Of a stretch of DNA of 64,000 nucleotides, positions 1 to 11,205 are shown piece by piece. Within the stretch, counting starts at the first letter, position 1. The number at the start of each line of letters is the position of its first letter. Under the pieces are notes generated by a model. The model had not been told where the DNA came from, made no database searches, and saw only the letters and a list, made by a program, of their open reading frames with translations. A program made the position numbers and the translations under genes. Source of the stretch: Opisthorchis felineus. Its lineage: Eukaryota; Platyhelminthes; Trematoda; Opisthorchiida; Opisthorchiidae. The stretch lies in contig SJOL01010039.1 of NCBI GenBank assembly GCA_004794785.1, positions 296,094 to 360,093 of the forward strand, given 5' to 3'.

Positions 1-1272
1 AAAGTTAAAAAAATATCTCGAAAGACTCGGGCTCACCAAATTTGTAGTGGTCTGGGTACCCAAAAAACTACTTTAGGAAGGGTGTGGCAAAGAAATAAGT
101 ATAATTACTCTGAATTGAGTACACAATAATAAAAAGGGTCGAATGGAACGGACTCACTAAGAATTGTTCTTTTTAAACTAGTTCGTCGTTGGCCCAGGAC
201 AGTGAATAAATAATAATCCGGTCGTGGATGTCCAGGGGTCTTCTTTCCGGGAAGCTCTCATATACAATAAACTCCGAAGACAGTCTGAGATGTTTTGATA
301 CCAGAGTTAGCACATGAAGCTCACGAATGACCGCTGTAAGCGCGAGTGAAATGAGAAGAGAAAATCGGAGATTGCGACCACGCCTGTATTGTATGTAATT
401 TTGTACAAATGCGCGTTTTTGTGTTTTTGCGTATTCAAACAAAGAATCGTTTATAAAATTGATGAAATACGTAACGTTATAATGAAAGCAAAAGTAGGGT
501 ACAATTCACCACAGTCCCGTCACTGACATTGAGTTTGGTATCAAGTAGAACATAAGGTTGGCGAAAACTAAGAGATCTCGCCTACCTGGTTAGTCTCAAG
601 GAGGGCAAAACACGTCGTGGGCTAACAGAGTTTTTAGCAAACCTTTGGATAGTATGTTTCGCCCGAATCTGTATGGAATGACTGCTGTCTCAGTCCACAT
701 TTGTTCGATTTTGATTTTGTGGGTTAGTATTTATCTTAGTTGGCGCTTAATTCGACTCACGGGGAACCCGCTTCCTTGAAGTTCTGTTTAGTATTTCAGT
801 TTGGTGGGCCGTTTCTGTAAATAGCACTGTTACGCGGCTGAGCCTTGCCGAAACTACATTAACTTAAAATGTCTCAGGATAAGCTCATGAATAGTTCAAG
901 ATGACAAACAGTGTTTTGTAATAGTTTACAACCGTTGTGTGTCACACAGCGCAGAAAGAGCAGTGCATCACCTACGAGTTATCCTCAGAACCATACTTAA
1001 CTTGATGTGAGAATTCAGTCTGACAAGAAATGGGTTGAGACTCGTCAAGATATCGTTAACCTAGTCTGGCTTGAACATCGCGAATGGGTTATCTACATAA
1101 ATCCTCTATGGATTGTCGAATCGATCTAGAGCTTGTCGTTCAAAATTCTCTGTATGTATTTTACCAAAAATCTGGGATAATGAAAATTCCACTGCCAAAT
1201 CATATTCTTGAGAGTAAATAAGTTGGTCAAAGTTAAAACAACAGAGAGTTATTCACATTTTAAAGCTTTCAG
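1..1272. other. non-coding start of window
   Basis: I see no convincing exon here. The only recognisable item is the hammerhead repeat relic at 531-655. An 89-codon open frame on the minus strand (173-442) lacks splice signals and protein character and is treated as chance. Confidence 0.5.
531..655 (+). repeat. hammerhead repeat family 2, decayed copy
   Basis: This stretch aligns by eye with 27031-27145 over its whole length: TCAAGTAGAACATAAGGTTG against TCAAGTAGAACACAAGGTTG, then CCTACCTG..., then CGTCGTG.... The ribozyme core has decayed: CUGAUGA reads CTGGTTA, and GAAA reads CAAAA, at 581-622. The same repeat occurs on the minus strand at 4255-4345 and 8379-8492. Confidence 0.7.
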
Positions 1273-1437
1273 CTATCTCATCTCTAAAGGGATGTGTACT
1301 TTTTTGCGGACTTTTGTGTCAGCAGCAACCGCTTTGCTATTTCCAAGCCATTAAAAAAACAGAATGCTTTGACTACACACGTTTCAATGGACCAATGCAG
1401 GCTTATAAGTATGTCTACAGAAAGACCTTAAGTACAC
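1273..1437 (+). CDS. exon candidate, unnamed large gene
   Basis: The acceptor is TTTAAAGCTTTCAG|CT, and the frame after two phase bases stays open to a stop well downstream. The translation contains IKKTECFDYTRFNGPM. Two donors are possible: AA|GTATGT after 1408 (phase 2) or CAC|GTAATAC after 1437 (phase 1). Only the second joins in frame to the next exon at 1769, so I use it. The translation is cysteine-rich and matches no family I recognise. The call rests on splice sites and open frame only. Confidence 0.4.
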
Positions 1438-1768
1438 GTAATACATCAATGCAAACTGCAGGGTGCTCGCACCAGTGAGCAGGTGGCAGGTGTCACATGA
1501 TAGGTTGTTAGTTTCCTCAACCCATACGAAGTCTTAATAAAGATGTCTGATAGTGTTTAGAGGCTAGTCATTCCTTACAATTATTTTGTTTGAATGGAGT
1601 ACAAACTAACGGCATATGTACCGAAGTCACCAGACGTCGCATGTCACTCACCTGAATTGTATTTTCAATTGCTCCGATCTTTCATCTAACCGTAGGTCAA
1701 CTGATTTAAAAAATTACCTAAACAAATTTTTCTGTACATTTAAATGAGTTATTCAATTTTTTTAGCAG

Positions 1769-1834
1769 TTGTAGACTATGAAACAGACGGACTGCGATAT
1801 TTCAACATTCCTTTCATTATCCTCGGTCGTACAC
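1769..1834 (+). CDS. exon, unnamed large gene
   Basis: The acceptor is strong (ATTTTTTTAGCAG|TT) and so is the donor (ACAC|GTAAGACAG). Two of the three frames hit stops within the first codons. The third stays open for 66 nt (entry phase 1, exit phase 1) and reads VDYETDGLRYFNIPFIILGR. The next exon (2632) also enters in phase 1. I do not recognise a domain. The tract of hydrophobic residues, FNIPFIIL, looks like a buried beta strand. Confidence 0.6.
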
Positions 1835-2631
1835 GTAAGACAGGTAGATTACGTGCAGTAATTATTACTGGTTGACTTCAGTTGTAAGAGAACTGGGTTT
1901 AAAGGATTTTGTGCATAAATACAGATCTGGTAGGACCTGATTACTAGTGCTTCGTTGACCGCCAAAATATCAGAGTTGATTTTGTGTAACAAGACTTCGG
2001 GAAGCTCAAAGGTTTTCTAAAAGACGTCTGAAGACTGGTGATCCAGGGTTACAGGTTAACCTCTGGTCTGTTGGACTTTGCCATGAAAATATTCAAATCA
2101 CATACTTTGGGATATGTGCAGCTCCGCGTTCTGTTAGGGGTCTATCTGTTCTACTACTACAAGGCCTCCCTCCCCGCTGCCGCAACATGACTTACACGAA
2201 GTGTGAAACAGAGTGGACAATCTGGTTTTAAGTTTTTCAAGAACAAGCACTCCGTTGATTAGTATGAAGCCTAAATGGGCTGCTGTTTAAGCGCAGTAAA
2301 AGGTTCGACCTAACTTTTGCTTGATACCATTGCTCAAACAAATGCCTTTGCAATGAAGAAATGAACATAGATCCATCTTCGTACCCAACTGCAGTACACG
2401 GTAAGCCGATCCGGGCCGCTGTTCACAATTGGCTTTGCAGTTTTTCTGAACTACAGATTTTTCCTGCCTCTAAAATAAGGTTTTTACAAGACTACGCTTA
2501 TGACCTGCCTGTATGGAGCTTCAAATGCTAGCTGCTCCATATGCTGTTGCTGTAGTCTGAGGACCACGCGTTTAAAAAATAACCTACTAAAAGTGACTAA
2601 TAGTAGTATTAATAATAAAACGCCTTAAAAG

Positions 2632-2782
2632 CATCAATGCCGTGTTCTCGTTCGATCACTCCTATGGATGTTACTGTCAGTGTTGGACCCAAAGAGCTGC
2701 CCACAGCAACATCATCCTTTTTCTTACTGGAATTTCTGGTCGAAGTCGATTCTCACATTGTGTGTGCGCCGTTTTCAAACAA
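2632..2782 (+). CDS. exon, unnamed large gene
   Basis: One frame reads MPCSRSITPMDVTVSVGPKE and then LPTATSSFFLLEFLVEV, ending at donor AACAA|GTAACC (exit phase 2). The two other open frames over this stretch are longer, but their composition does not look like protein. The start is uncertain. It may enter after CCTTAAAAG|CA (phase 1, fitting the exon at 1769), or translation could begin at the ATG at 2637. The alternating hydrophobic pattern SSFFLLEFLVEV suggests beta strands. Confidence 0.5.
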
Positions 2783-3351
2783 GTAACCAGTACGCTCGAT
2801 TGCCGAAACAAAAGACCCTCTCTGGGAACTTGTTTGGCAGGTCCAAATGCCCATGGTTTCCTATACCAAGCGAGTCATTTCCAGTTACAGTGCGGTGGCC
2901 GGCACAAAAATGCCTTCCGATTACAAGTAAGACAAGTTAACAAGGTGTTTTTATAAAGCGCACTAGACCGATGGTCAACTGGTACACGACCTTGAGACTG
3001 TAATGCAGAAGCTGTAATTTCACTACTGTAGGTCGTTAGCACTTTTCAGGGGACGTAGCAAGGGATGATTACGTGCATAGAAGGATTGCAATCAGTTGCA
3101 GGTCCTGGAAGTGACTTCACTGAGGCAGCATATAGAATGCAGTTGATCGGTGTGATAACAGCAACTTCCTGCAACGACTGGTCATACTGCTTAAGTATCC
3201 CGTCACAGACATAGAAACAGTGAGAAAGAGACGGTTGTACGGACATCTCTGTGGACCATATCAGTCCGTTTACAGAATATGTATGCACAATTTGGGCAGA
3301 GATGATTTATGACATTCTTGAAAGATATACGTATGTGTAAGATCACCTCAG

Positions 3352-3417
3352 AGTGTTGAGTACATGGGACAGCATCTTGATACACGAATTCTACAGAGTT
3401 CATAAAAGAGATATCTG
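3352..3417 (+). CDS. exon, unnamed large gene
   Basis: The exon lies between acceptor GATCACCTCAG|A and a consensus donor, ATCTG|GTAAGT. The open frame (entry phase 2, exit phase 2) reads VLSTWDSILIHEFYRVHKRD. Entry matches the phase 2 exit at 2782, and exit matches the entry at 7656. The peptide looks like an amphipathic helix. Function unknown. Confidence 0.6.
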
Positions 3418-4254
3418 GTAAGTAGTGCGGTTTTCCGGTTCGTGCGTCACTAGTGTTATTGTGTGTACCAAAGGTTTCTTCGAGTGAAACTCCAAGTCTC
3501 TAATGCACGGGTTGAGTGTAGTGGCCTTAGCGTAACATATTTTAGGAATTTGACGGTAATTCAAAGTGATGTAGATCTGCAAACTCTGGCGCGTACGTCA
3601 AACGTTGCACTAAATTTCGCTAGCATATCAATTCAAGCATAGTCCGGAAAAGTGGAAGGTAGACTGGTTTAAGTTAAGTTATTTATAAGCACAGTAAAAC
3701 TCGTAAGTATCCAGGAGTTCCTGTAGCAACAACGGAGTTTTGAGTATCATCAGCATAATCGTTCCTTAGTGCACTGGTGATTGATTTTTTATCAAGACTA
3801 TTTAAATACTTTTGGATGGAACTGTCCACATAATTCAGGGGGGTGAATTGCGTTCGCAAGGTGCATGTTACCTGTTAGTCGTGCTTGAGGGTGTAAATCA
3901 CCAAACTCCATGATATGTAGCGGGTGTTAAGAAATATTTTTGGCACTAGGTTAGCACGAGGCTTGCAAACATTTGCGTCTCGTTTTTGAACAATGTAAAC
4001 AACGTAAGTCAAGACAGTGGAAGCACCCATGGAGCAGAATTCTGACCCCGAAATAGCACATTCTCAGTCGACAGAACTAAGTTGCCAAGGGTCTACTGGC
4101 ACGAAAAGTCATTTTGAAGACACTTCCTTGAACATGAGCAAATCCGTTTGTCTTATGGAGTCATCATCATCAGAAACAGCAACAACAGTTCTGAGACTGA
4201 TGCTTTATTGTCGTACAACCACGAGGTTTATTTAATTATGTTATGTAGGAGTAG

Positions 4255-4345
4255 TGCTCAAAATCCTCGGACAATCCACTACCGGTTTTCCTCTGTTTGG
4301 CGCTCATCAGGTAGGCGTAGTCTCCTTAGCTGAGACAATCCATTT
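4255..4345 (-). repeat. hammerhead repeat family 2, partly decayed
   Basis: On the minus strand, 4315 down to 4275 reads CCTAC-CTGATGA-G, then a degraded stem II, then AAAACCGGTA and GTGGA. The CUGAUGA box (4304-4310) and the ACCGGU stem III palindrome are intact, and GUA is an acceptable cleavage triplet. Stem I CCUAC/GUGGA pairs at four of five positions. The first G of the GAAA box is lost and stem II pairs poorly, so activity is doubtful. Confidence 0.65.
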
Positions 4346-5088
4346 CTGACGTGAACAGTGCTTTCGTTGAGTTTTTGCTATAAAGCTCGTATGCGTGATG
4401 AAATTACTAGAGTTGGACACTCGAAGGTGTAGATCGCGCTCAGTGACACATTGGTATTCTTTTGCATAATGTACAACACAGGTCCCGCTGCGAAGATATT
4501 CGATAATGTTGTTTTTTAATCATATTCAAAGACTTAAAGTGAAAGACCAGAAAAGACTGGGTGAGAGAGTGAGCTGATGCTGGACTGTCGCATGCATTCT
4601 GAGTTGCATACAACTTCAAGCGCCAGTCAAACAACCTGGGAGAAACTGACGGCATGAACACCGCGGACAGAGCTTAACTACCTGTCCAGTGAAGTTGAGG
4701 CAAGGGGTCATATGGGTCCTGGAAAGCTGACCGCGCTAAAAGCACCTAAACTCTCTGAATTCCTTTCATACCCTTCTGTCCTATTGCTCAGGATAAATAG
4801 GCCTAGAAGTGGGACTTCAGCGTGACCACAAAATATGGAATTTGCAAAATGAGAATCATCAAAAATAGGTGGCTGATAACCATGACTTCAGCTGAAATAA
4901 ATAGTTGACTCCGTAATTTTGCGATATAGTTCCGAAAACGTCGTTCTTTGATGGGGAGAGCCTACTGATCGGCGAACATGTCAATGATCATCGACTTTGA
5001 TTCAGGTGCGGTCAGTGGAGGATAAGTCAGCACATACAGTGGATTTGTCAGTCTGAGTAAAAGTGAAGCGCAACAATATTGTTGGTAT

Positions 5089-5520
5089 TGAGGAGATTTG
5101 GGAATGTTCGATGCAGATTTTCTTTTGTGAGAGAAACCAATCTACGCTGAAAGGCGGACAAGCTGTCTCGTCCTATTTTGGGAATTATCAGCAGTACACA
5201 TCTCACGAAACTCCAGCAGCTTGAGCGCTTAATTGTTCGACCACAACCGTTTGGTCAGCACTGTAGCTAGCTTCCTGGTTAGCCATATAACTTTAGCTAT
5301 ATCACAATATTGATCAGACGCCTGTGGCCGAACGACCAAGTGTTCAACCATTAGCCTGAAGGTCGCGGATTTGAGACTTCCCGGAATTTCGTGAGATGCC
5401 CACTTTTGATGATTTTCAATAATGATCAAACTGCTGTGCAGTGCTTCTTGGCTTTTCAGCATAGGTTGGATTCACTTGCAGGACGAAATCTTCATTCACA
5501 AAGCGCACCAAACGCTGGCG
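5089..5520. mobile_element. foldback element with two inverted hammerhead arms
   Basis: The left arm runs from TGAGGAGATTTGGGAATG through the family head near 5127-5150. The right arm is its reverse complement: the turn is near 5283, then AGTGCTTCTTGGCTTTTCAG at about 5441-5460 and GGACGAAATCTTC. The arms are each about 200 bp and diverged. Each carries a hammerhead relic: minus strand 5157-5196, which still has the ancestral GGACGA of stem II, and plus strand 5401-5443. This is the longest foldback copy in the window. No coding sequence is present. Confidence 0.7.
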
Positions 5521-6090
5521 AAAGTGTTGACTACAACTCGGAAACAGCGCTGTAGAGATCATGCTATTCGCACGTTCTTAGTCACTAAATTCGATAAACT
5601 GAGAAACCAAGAGTTTGCGCATAGAATAGGGCTTTGTGACTCAGAACGGATACGGCCTGCGTTCGATTAAGTACAGCTCAATATTCCAACCTTCAAGGGA
5701 ACACCAGGTAGGGGCAGCGTAACTTCTCATCGATGGAAGTTGTTCCTTCGTGAGAATGGCCAGCAACATTAACCGTGTCTTGCATTTTACATAGTAGTAT
5801 TTGGAAGTCTAAAACTGACAAACAGTGAATATACTCTCAAAAGTCTCAATGAAAACCCAGGGTGCAACATGCTGATACCATCTGTCGTCATGAAGGACAT
5901 TACATATGAGGTGTCACACAGACAAACTTACACGCGAAGCGTAACACCAAGATAATTCATCACGGATATGTATTATAATATAGCGAAGGAAACCACGATA
6001 GTTATTGTGAACTGGTCAAACAAGCTTCCCATCTCCTAACCTTAATGCCCACATTGCGCGTCCCAAATTAGATATTTATAACGAACAATG

Positions 6091-6338
6091 GTGGCAAACC
6101 AATCTATGCTGAAAACCCGAGAAGCACTGTACAGCTGCTTTATCCTTATTGGGATCATCAGCAGTGCTTATCTCACGAAACTCCGGAGAGTCTCGAACCC
6201 GCGACTTGCCGGCTAGTAGTTTGAACACCACCGTTCGGCCACGAGCGGCTTATCGGCAGTGCTTCTCGGCTCTTCAGCATAGATTGGCTTCACTTACAGG
6301 ACGAAATCTCCACACACAAAAATACCAAATCTCCTCAC
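6091..6338. mobile_element. foldback element, shortened copy
   Basis: The element has terminal inverted repeats of about 40-80 bp. The left arm starts AAACCAATCTATGCTGAAAA (6096) and the right arm is CTTCTCGGCTCTTCAGCATA, continuing to ACCAAATCTCCTCAC (ends 6338). The minus strand at 6124-6167 folds as a hammerhead relic with stem I GCACUG/CAGUGC and stem II UCC/GGA around loop CAAUAA. Its GAAA box has decayed to UAAA. Confidence 0.75.
6124..6167 (-). ncRNA. hammerhead ribozyme relic (family 1)
   Basis: Read on the minus strand: stem I GCACTG, core CTGATGA, stem II TCC-CAATAA-GGA, then TAAAGC where GAAAC is expected, stem III palindrome AGCT, and GTA followed by CAGTGC, which pairs with GCACTG over six bases. 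Everything except the GAAA box fits a type I hammerhead. Likely inactive as it stands. Confidence 0.65.
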
Positions 6339-7655
6339 GTTACCAACAATGCTAGCAAACGTATCAAAAACGGCAAACCCAGTCTGGTCACGAACTGCTT
6401 CATGATTTCGTGGGAAGGTATGCAATTAGAGCATGAACGACCAACGTTTTTCGGTGACAGATGACTTAATATATCTGGATTAGATCTTACCTGACAGAAG
6501 ATCTCTCAACAGGGATGCCAAAAATTCCCCTTTGTTCGGGTCTGGTGGGTATATAACGAGGAAAAATTTCGTACCGTACACCACCGCCGGATGTCTGCCC
6601 ATTTAGGAGAGTTCTTCGTGGGGAGAATATTGTACTCTTCAGTACACAGAACAGTGTGCATCAAAGAAAAAAAACCAAAGCGTCTTCGTTTGATGGCATC
6701 AACTGAATGGCACGCTTTGGGTGGATCGATTGTCAAACAGCAAGCCTATTTAATCGATTTTAGTACCAAAAATTGTTGTTAGTGAAATTTTCAGTAACCA
6801 CAATAAGCCAAATACTATAAAGCACTTGGCTCAACCGGATTTCATTGTCAGAAAAACTGTTAAAGGTATCTCAGCAGAAGGCCAATATCAGACGAGTCAT
6901 TCGAACAAAGGAAATAGCTGTTTTACGAACAGTGGCAAACTCGTCTGCGGAGAACGTGAAGGTAACGCCACGTGAACCTTCTGGCACCCTCCAAATATTC
7001 ACAGAAGATTTGGACGCGCACGGTTCAAAATTGAACGTATATAAACAAAATAAAATACGGTGCCACACGTTTTTGTGTGAATTCGGCCAAGTGCAAGCAG
7101 ATAGCAGTATATGTTTTGTAGTGGTGAACGTAGAATTTTATTATTGTCTGTATCAGTTTGGCATGGAAGAAAGTGTTCAGGTAGTGCGGTCCTGTTGTTA
7201 GTGGTTATTTGTACGAATAAATTCCATTTTGTTTCTCTGTTGGTTTTTTAGAAGTTTTAAAAAACCTGAAGGCGTTTTCAACCCATATTGGTGCTAGTCA
7301 GTTGAGCTGTGTCCTGAGAATAATACAAATACAAGAAGTGCCTGTGTACTTGAGGAATCGCTAAAGTTCATTATTGTGATTTGTCACAGTTTGTGGTGCA
7401 CTCATTCTAGTCAGGTGCAAATGAGCAAACATTGTAGATAATTTGAAGCAAACGGTCCTGGTGCCTGGCTAACAGGTACCATATTTATTTTCATTTGAAA
7501 TATCCAGCACCACCGCTTATGTGCGGTATAGGCACCATCATTCAGAGTTAAACATATTAGTTTAGACGAATATGTTCAGTTACAGGTGATACCCTCGTAG
7601 TCTGCACAGTCATCGAAGCATTGCAACCTATTCCGTGCACCTCGTTCATCCTCAG

Positions 7656-7710
7656 TCAAAATTTGGTTGGAATGCTTGCTCAGCAGGATGGGACGTTCGA
7701 CAACTATGAG
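7656..7710 (+). CDS. exon, unnamed large gene
   Basis: A strong pyrimidine-rich acceptor (CCTCGTTCATCCTCAG|T) and a strong donor (CTATGAG|GTATGATTTTG) enclose 55 nt. Entry phase 2 gives QNLVGMLAQQDG-TFDNYE, exit phase 0. Entry fits the phase 2 exit at 3417. The next matched exon (8796) enters in phase 1, so at least one exon is missing between 7711 and 8795, or its start is misjudged. Confidence 0.6.
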
Positions 7711-8378
7711 GTATGATTTTGCTGAATATAATGGATTGAAAAAACAGTGCAAGGAATGTTCAGCCCGGTGATAAGAGTCGATTGATCATCTGTTCTATTG
7801 TTGCCAACCCAATGACCCATTATACCTATTCATATCGAATGAGCTTAACAATGCTGCAAGGGTTTTTAAACACAATTTCACTAAAATGCCATAGTAATTG
7901 GTTGAGCAAAACAAGCGGTTGAGTACATTTTATTGTTTGAAAGTTACATATCGCAAAGCTGTCACAAACAACCTCCAGAAAGGGACACCGAAAATGGGGA
8001 CCACCAGCTGTATAAAGAGGTTGTTGTCTGGTTGCGAGTTGACGGTAAAAAGTGGATCCCGTTCCAAAATTACAAGTTGAAATACTCCCATAGGTGATTA
8101 TTCAGCAGAAAAAATCCATCAGCAATCTCGTCCTAACTGGAAGGAGGTGGTGTGTTGAGGTTTTCCACACTTTGTGATGCAACAAACCAAGCCATATCCA
8201 GTAAGCAACCACTGAACAAATTCTGAAGCCACGTGGTGCCGGTAAAGTGAGTATTTGAACACAGTCCCGTAGTGGGGGGAGATATAAACATATTCACTTA
8301 TATGGATAAATTTCATCCCTTATTTTTTCCCGGTAACACGATAAACTGTACTGTTTTAGACGTAGTGCACTACTCATA

Positions 8379-8492
8379 AGGTTGCTGAAAAATCTTAGAC
8401 AACCAACGACCGGTTTCATCTCTCTTGGGGCTTAGCTAGTGGGCGCAGTCCCAGAGTTTTCGTCAACCTTATGTTTTACTTGAACCCAAATT
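8379..8492 (-). repeat. hammerhead repeat family 2, decayed
   Basis: The reverse complement aligns with 27031-27145: TTTTACTTGAACCCAAA at the far end, and CGACCGGTTTC and CTTGGGGCTTAGCTAG in the core. ACCGGU is intact and the GAAA box reads GAAA, but CUGAUGA has become CTAGCTA. A relic. Confidence 0.65.
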
Positions 8493-8520
8493 GCACGAAA
8501 TCAGCGAATTACACTCATAT

Positions 8521-8636
8521 CAATTTGATTTTGACGGGACGCTCTCCTGGAACCCTGCTAAATCTCTCGTTTATGATGATTATAATCGAGAGATTCAGCT
8601 AAGTTTCAAGTGAGTCTCCCGTCAAAAGCAAATTGG
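8521..8636. repeat. 116-bp near-perfect hairpin (MITE-like)
   Basis: The left arm CAATTTGATTTTGACGGGA...TGCTAAATCTCTCG is mirrored by CGAGAGATTCAGC...TCCCGTCAAAAGCAAATTG. The loop is TTTATGATGATTATAAT. Arms of about 50 bp differ at only a few positions. It has no coding content and no relation to the foldback family at 5.1 kb. Confidence 0.75.
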
Positions 8637-8795
8637 CATGCAAACGAGATTACTGTTTTAATTTCTGCGAACCACAATTCAACATTTATTCCGCAAACTG
8701 AAAAGCTTGCCGGATGCGAGTACACAAACTGGTTTGAACGAGAGATCACCACCTTGTTGAGGTTGTCTTCCTACTTGATTCTATCCACCATTCAG

Positions 8796-8860
8796 GGTCT
8801 TTTGTTAGCCACTTATTCAGGACACTACCGGCGTACATGTGCTTCAGACGGTTGAAAAAA
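8796..8860 (+). CDS. exon, unnamed large gene
   Basis: A consensus donor AAAAAA|GTAAGTAAG ends a frame that reads SFVSHLFRTLPAYMCFRRLK. The best acceptor is CTATCCACCATTCAG|GG (entry phase 1). An upstream start near 8746 would add VEVVFLLDSIHHSG in the same frame. Exit phase 0 fits the exon at 10463. The longer open frame reported by start-to-stop logic over this stretch is out of frame with the donor. Confidence 0.5.
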
Positions 8861-9527
8861 GTAAGTAAGTCTTCTTTGAGGCTAATAAGAGTGAACACTA
8901 GTTAACAAAAGAGCAGATTTCTTCAGTGAGAAACTTGAATTTAGGTGGTGTGACCTGAACCAAGCAAGCCTCAAGGAGCTTTTGTATTCGCACAACCCCC
9001 GTGGGGCAGCTTTCTCCTAGTCTTAACATACAAAAGAGAGGAGACACTGGACGCAAGCTTCGCTCTCATTATAGCTCTTTAGCAATGCATATCCGTGGTA
9101 GTACCGTGACTTGAGCCCAGACTGTCCGGCCTCTGAGGCAAGCGTGTCACTGCTACTCCACCAGCGCATACTAAAAGTGTCCGAATTATCACGCCCAATC
9201 AGCCATAGTGTTTGCATTTTAGTGATAAGCTTGGTTGAACTGCAAGGCTCGTGTATCCGCTGCGCTCTAAGTGACGAGTAGCTATTTTTTGGTTTCCTGT
9301 CCTTCGAGCGTTAAGCAAACGCCTTAGAAGTGTGCCTTTGTTTTGGTAGTTATATTAGTAATAGCAACTGATATCGCTAGCTGAACATTTTCGGTCTTCT
9401 TTATCCTTGTTTTAATAAACCGATCAAGAGAAATAAGGTGAAAAGTTCCGTCATTTGACCAGCTAGTTCCGACCCATCAAGAAATCAACAAACTGAGACT
9501 ATCTCCGGACACAGCAACAGTGTTGTG

Positions 9528-9563
9528 ATGCATCATCATCACTCCATCATCATCATCATCATC
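9528..9563. repeat. CAT/ATC trinucleotide microsatellite
   Basis: Imperfect run of about ten ATC/CAT units (CATCATCATC-ACTC-CATCATCATCATCATCATC). Confidence 0.85.
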
Positions 9564-9676
9564 GACAGCATAACATCAATGTTCTACACTGATGCTTCGA
9601 TGCCGTACAACCATGATATATTTGAAGACCTTATTATGAAGAAAAGAATAAAAGTGGATGAGGGAGGGATACGTAC

Positions 9677-9805
9677 ATGCAGTTTACTAATTTTTTCAGC
9701 TTGAAGCGCTGTGGATGGTACTGTTACTCTCGATAAGCTTTGGGTACTTTCAGTGATGTCCTGCTGATGTGAAAAGTTGGCCAGTTTCTTCGATGCAAAC
9801 ATCAT
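9677..9805 (-). CDS. minus-strand exon candidate
   Basis: On the minus strand, an acceptor GGTTTGGTTAG is followed at once by ATG and a 43-codon frame (MMFASKKLANFSHQQDITES... ending KISKLH) up to the donor CTGCAT|GTACGT. The composition (Ser/Thr/Gln-rich, charged) looks like protein. It lies inside a plus-strand intron, so it would be a nested gene, and I found no partner exon. It may be chance. Confidence 0.3.
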
Positions 9806-10462
9806 CTAACCAAACCGTTGTTGAAGGTATATGCTTCTATTTGTAACGAAGTCATTCAGTGACTTACACGAGCTATTGTCATAAAACCGGAAGATTTGCT
9901 ACAGAGTCAGTGGGAGAGTTAAACAGCTGCAATGCTAATGTGGTCATTTCTACAGGCCAATTTGTAGCTAGTTCCTTTCACAGTGATAGGGGGGACTTCA
10001 ATATTCCTTGACGACTTGTGCTGTATGTGGCAAGATAACTATCTCCCGGAAAACCCTCCCCAAGGAAATTGCACTCAGCGGTTGCGTTTGTGGGGCAGTT
10101 AACCAACTGAACAATAGTTCGCAGTCTACCTATTTTTAACAGGGAAGAATAAGACCAACTATAGAACTAGAGGCGGTTTACAGAAAACAAACTTATTTTT
10201 GCATTACGGCGAGTCAGTGATAAGAGATATACGTTACGAGCTATACTTCTTAGAAACGAAGAACACTTCAATGGTGAAAGCCGTGTGATGAAAGAGCTTT
10301 GTTTTTCGACACTGAACAATATAATAATCTGCGGACTGTGTAATGTGAAGACAATATTTTGTTTGGTAATGCGCTCGTCTGAAATCACCTAAATACCACT
10401 TTGGTGGCAAACGAATGGAGTTTATGCTTTTGAGGGTCTACTTACACATCCCGTTTCTCAAG

Positions 10463-10577
10463 TGTGAGCACGGTTCACTCGGGTCACCCATTCAGACAAA
10501 GAGTGAGCAGTCAGCAAGTGACTCATTTTGGGTGCAACTTCTGCAACACAAACCATGCGCAAAACAAGAACCGTCAG
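10463..10577 (+). CDS. exon, unnamed large gene
   Basis: Acceptor CATCCCGTTTCTCAAG|TG; the frame (phase 0) contains PIQTKSEQSASDSFWVQLLQ and ends at TCAG|GTCTCC, a weak donor (exit phase 1). Both junctions agree with the neighbours at 8860 and 10773, which is the main support. If the donor is wrong, the frame would run on without a plausible splice site. Confidence 0.45.
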
Positions 10578-10772
10578 GTCTCCAGGGAAACCGCTATGAA
10601 ATAAATTCTGTTTTACTATCGTATTCGTATCAGAAAGACGGATTTCGCATATGCAGAAATGTTTATTATCAAAGATAACTTTGTCAGTAACAGTACAGAT
10701 CAGGTGGTGCGTGTTGGTCTTTGACCGTCTTCCCCTGCTTACCCTGCTTCCCGCATTTCAACTATTTTGTAG

Positions 10773-10948
10773 CACACCTCGGAGGATCTTCCAACAGCTT
10801 TGAGCATGACGCACAAATTCGACCAATACTATTCAGAGTAACGGATGGTGATATAAGGAAATTTCGTGATGTTCAACAGAAATTTCGTCTTGTAGCAACT
10901 GGGGTCCGTTTGTCGTTTAGGCCTGAATTGGGCCTGCCAAACTACGTG
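10773..10948 (+). CDS. exon, unnamed large gene
   Basis: The acceptor CAACTATTTTGTAG|CA and donor TACGTG|GTAAGAAG are both good. Entry phase 1, exit phase 0, 58 full codons. It reads GSSNSFEHDAQIRPILFRVT, then KFRLVATGVRLSFRPELGLP. The charged and hydrophobic alternation suggests a beta-rich domain. The exon at 13528 follows in phase across a 2.6-kb intron. Confidence 0.7.
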
Positions 10949-11205
10949 GTAAGAAGACAGGGATACGGAAGTACTGTCAGGATGGCTGAATGATCAATTA
11001 TGGCCACTCGCTTTGTTCGTTCTTGTGCAGCCAATAGCGATGTTCCTGCCGTAACCATTTGCAGACCCGCCCAGCTGGTCGCAGGCTGCCAAGCTGTGTT
11101 TGGTAAGCTTGTCCACGCACTTGCTATCCGGAAAGTGTGGTGACCGATGGTGACCTTGGGGACGAGCAGTTCTCTGCACATGCACTTTTAACGTCCCGAC
11201 GGTCT

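Larger units (their letters stand above)
3418..7655. other. large intron with repeats
   Basis: Between two phase-matched exons I find no further convincing exon. The interval holds a family 2 hammerhead repeat (4255-4345, minus) and two foldback elements (5089-5520, 6091-6338). Open frames at 4017-4235 and 6845-7201 lack usable donors or acceptors and are not called. Confidence 0.5.

Noticed and set aside
2642..2956. Two long overlapping plus-strand frames of 104 and 90 codons
   Set aside because: The third frame (2632-2782) gives the protein-like reading and ends at a usable donor; the longer ones look like shadows.
4017..4235. 72-codon Ser/Glu-rich open frame after an AG
   Set aside because: Reads plausibly, but I find no donor, and its entry phase does not match the neighbouring exons.
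6383..6417. 35-nt exon candidate that would bridge phases 2 and 1
   Set aside because: Acceptor lacks a pyrimidine tract, and the exon at 7656 fits the upstream junction better.
7251..7295. Possible exon after a fine acceptor (GTTGGTTTTTTAG)
   Set aside because: All frames either stop or end at poor donors, and the phases do not bridge 3417 to 7656.
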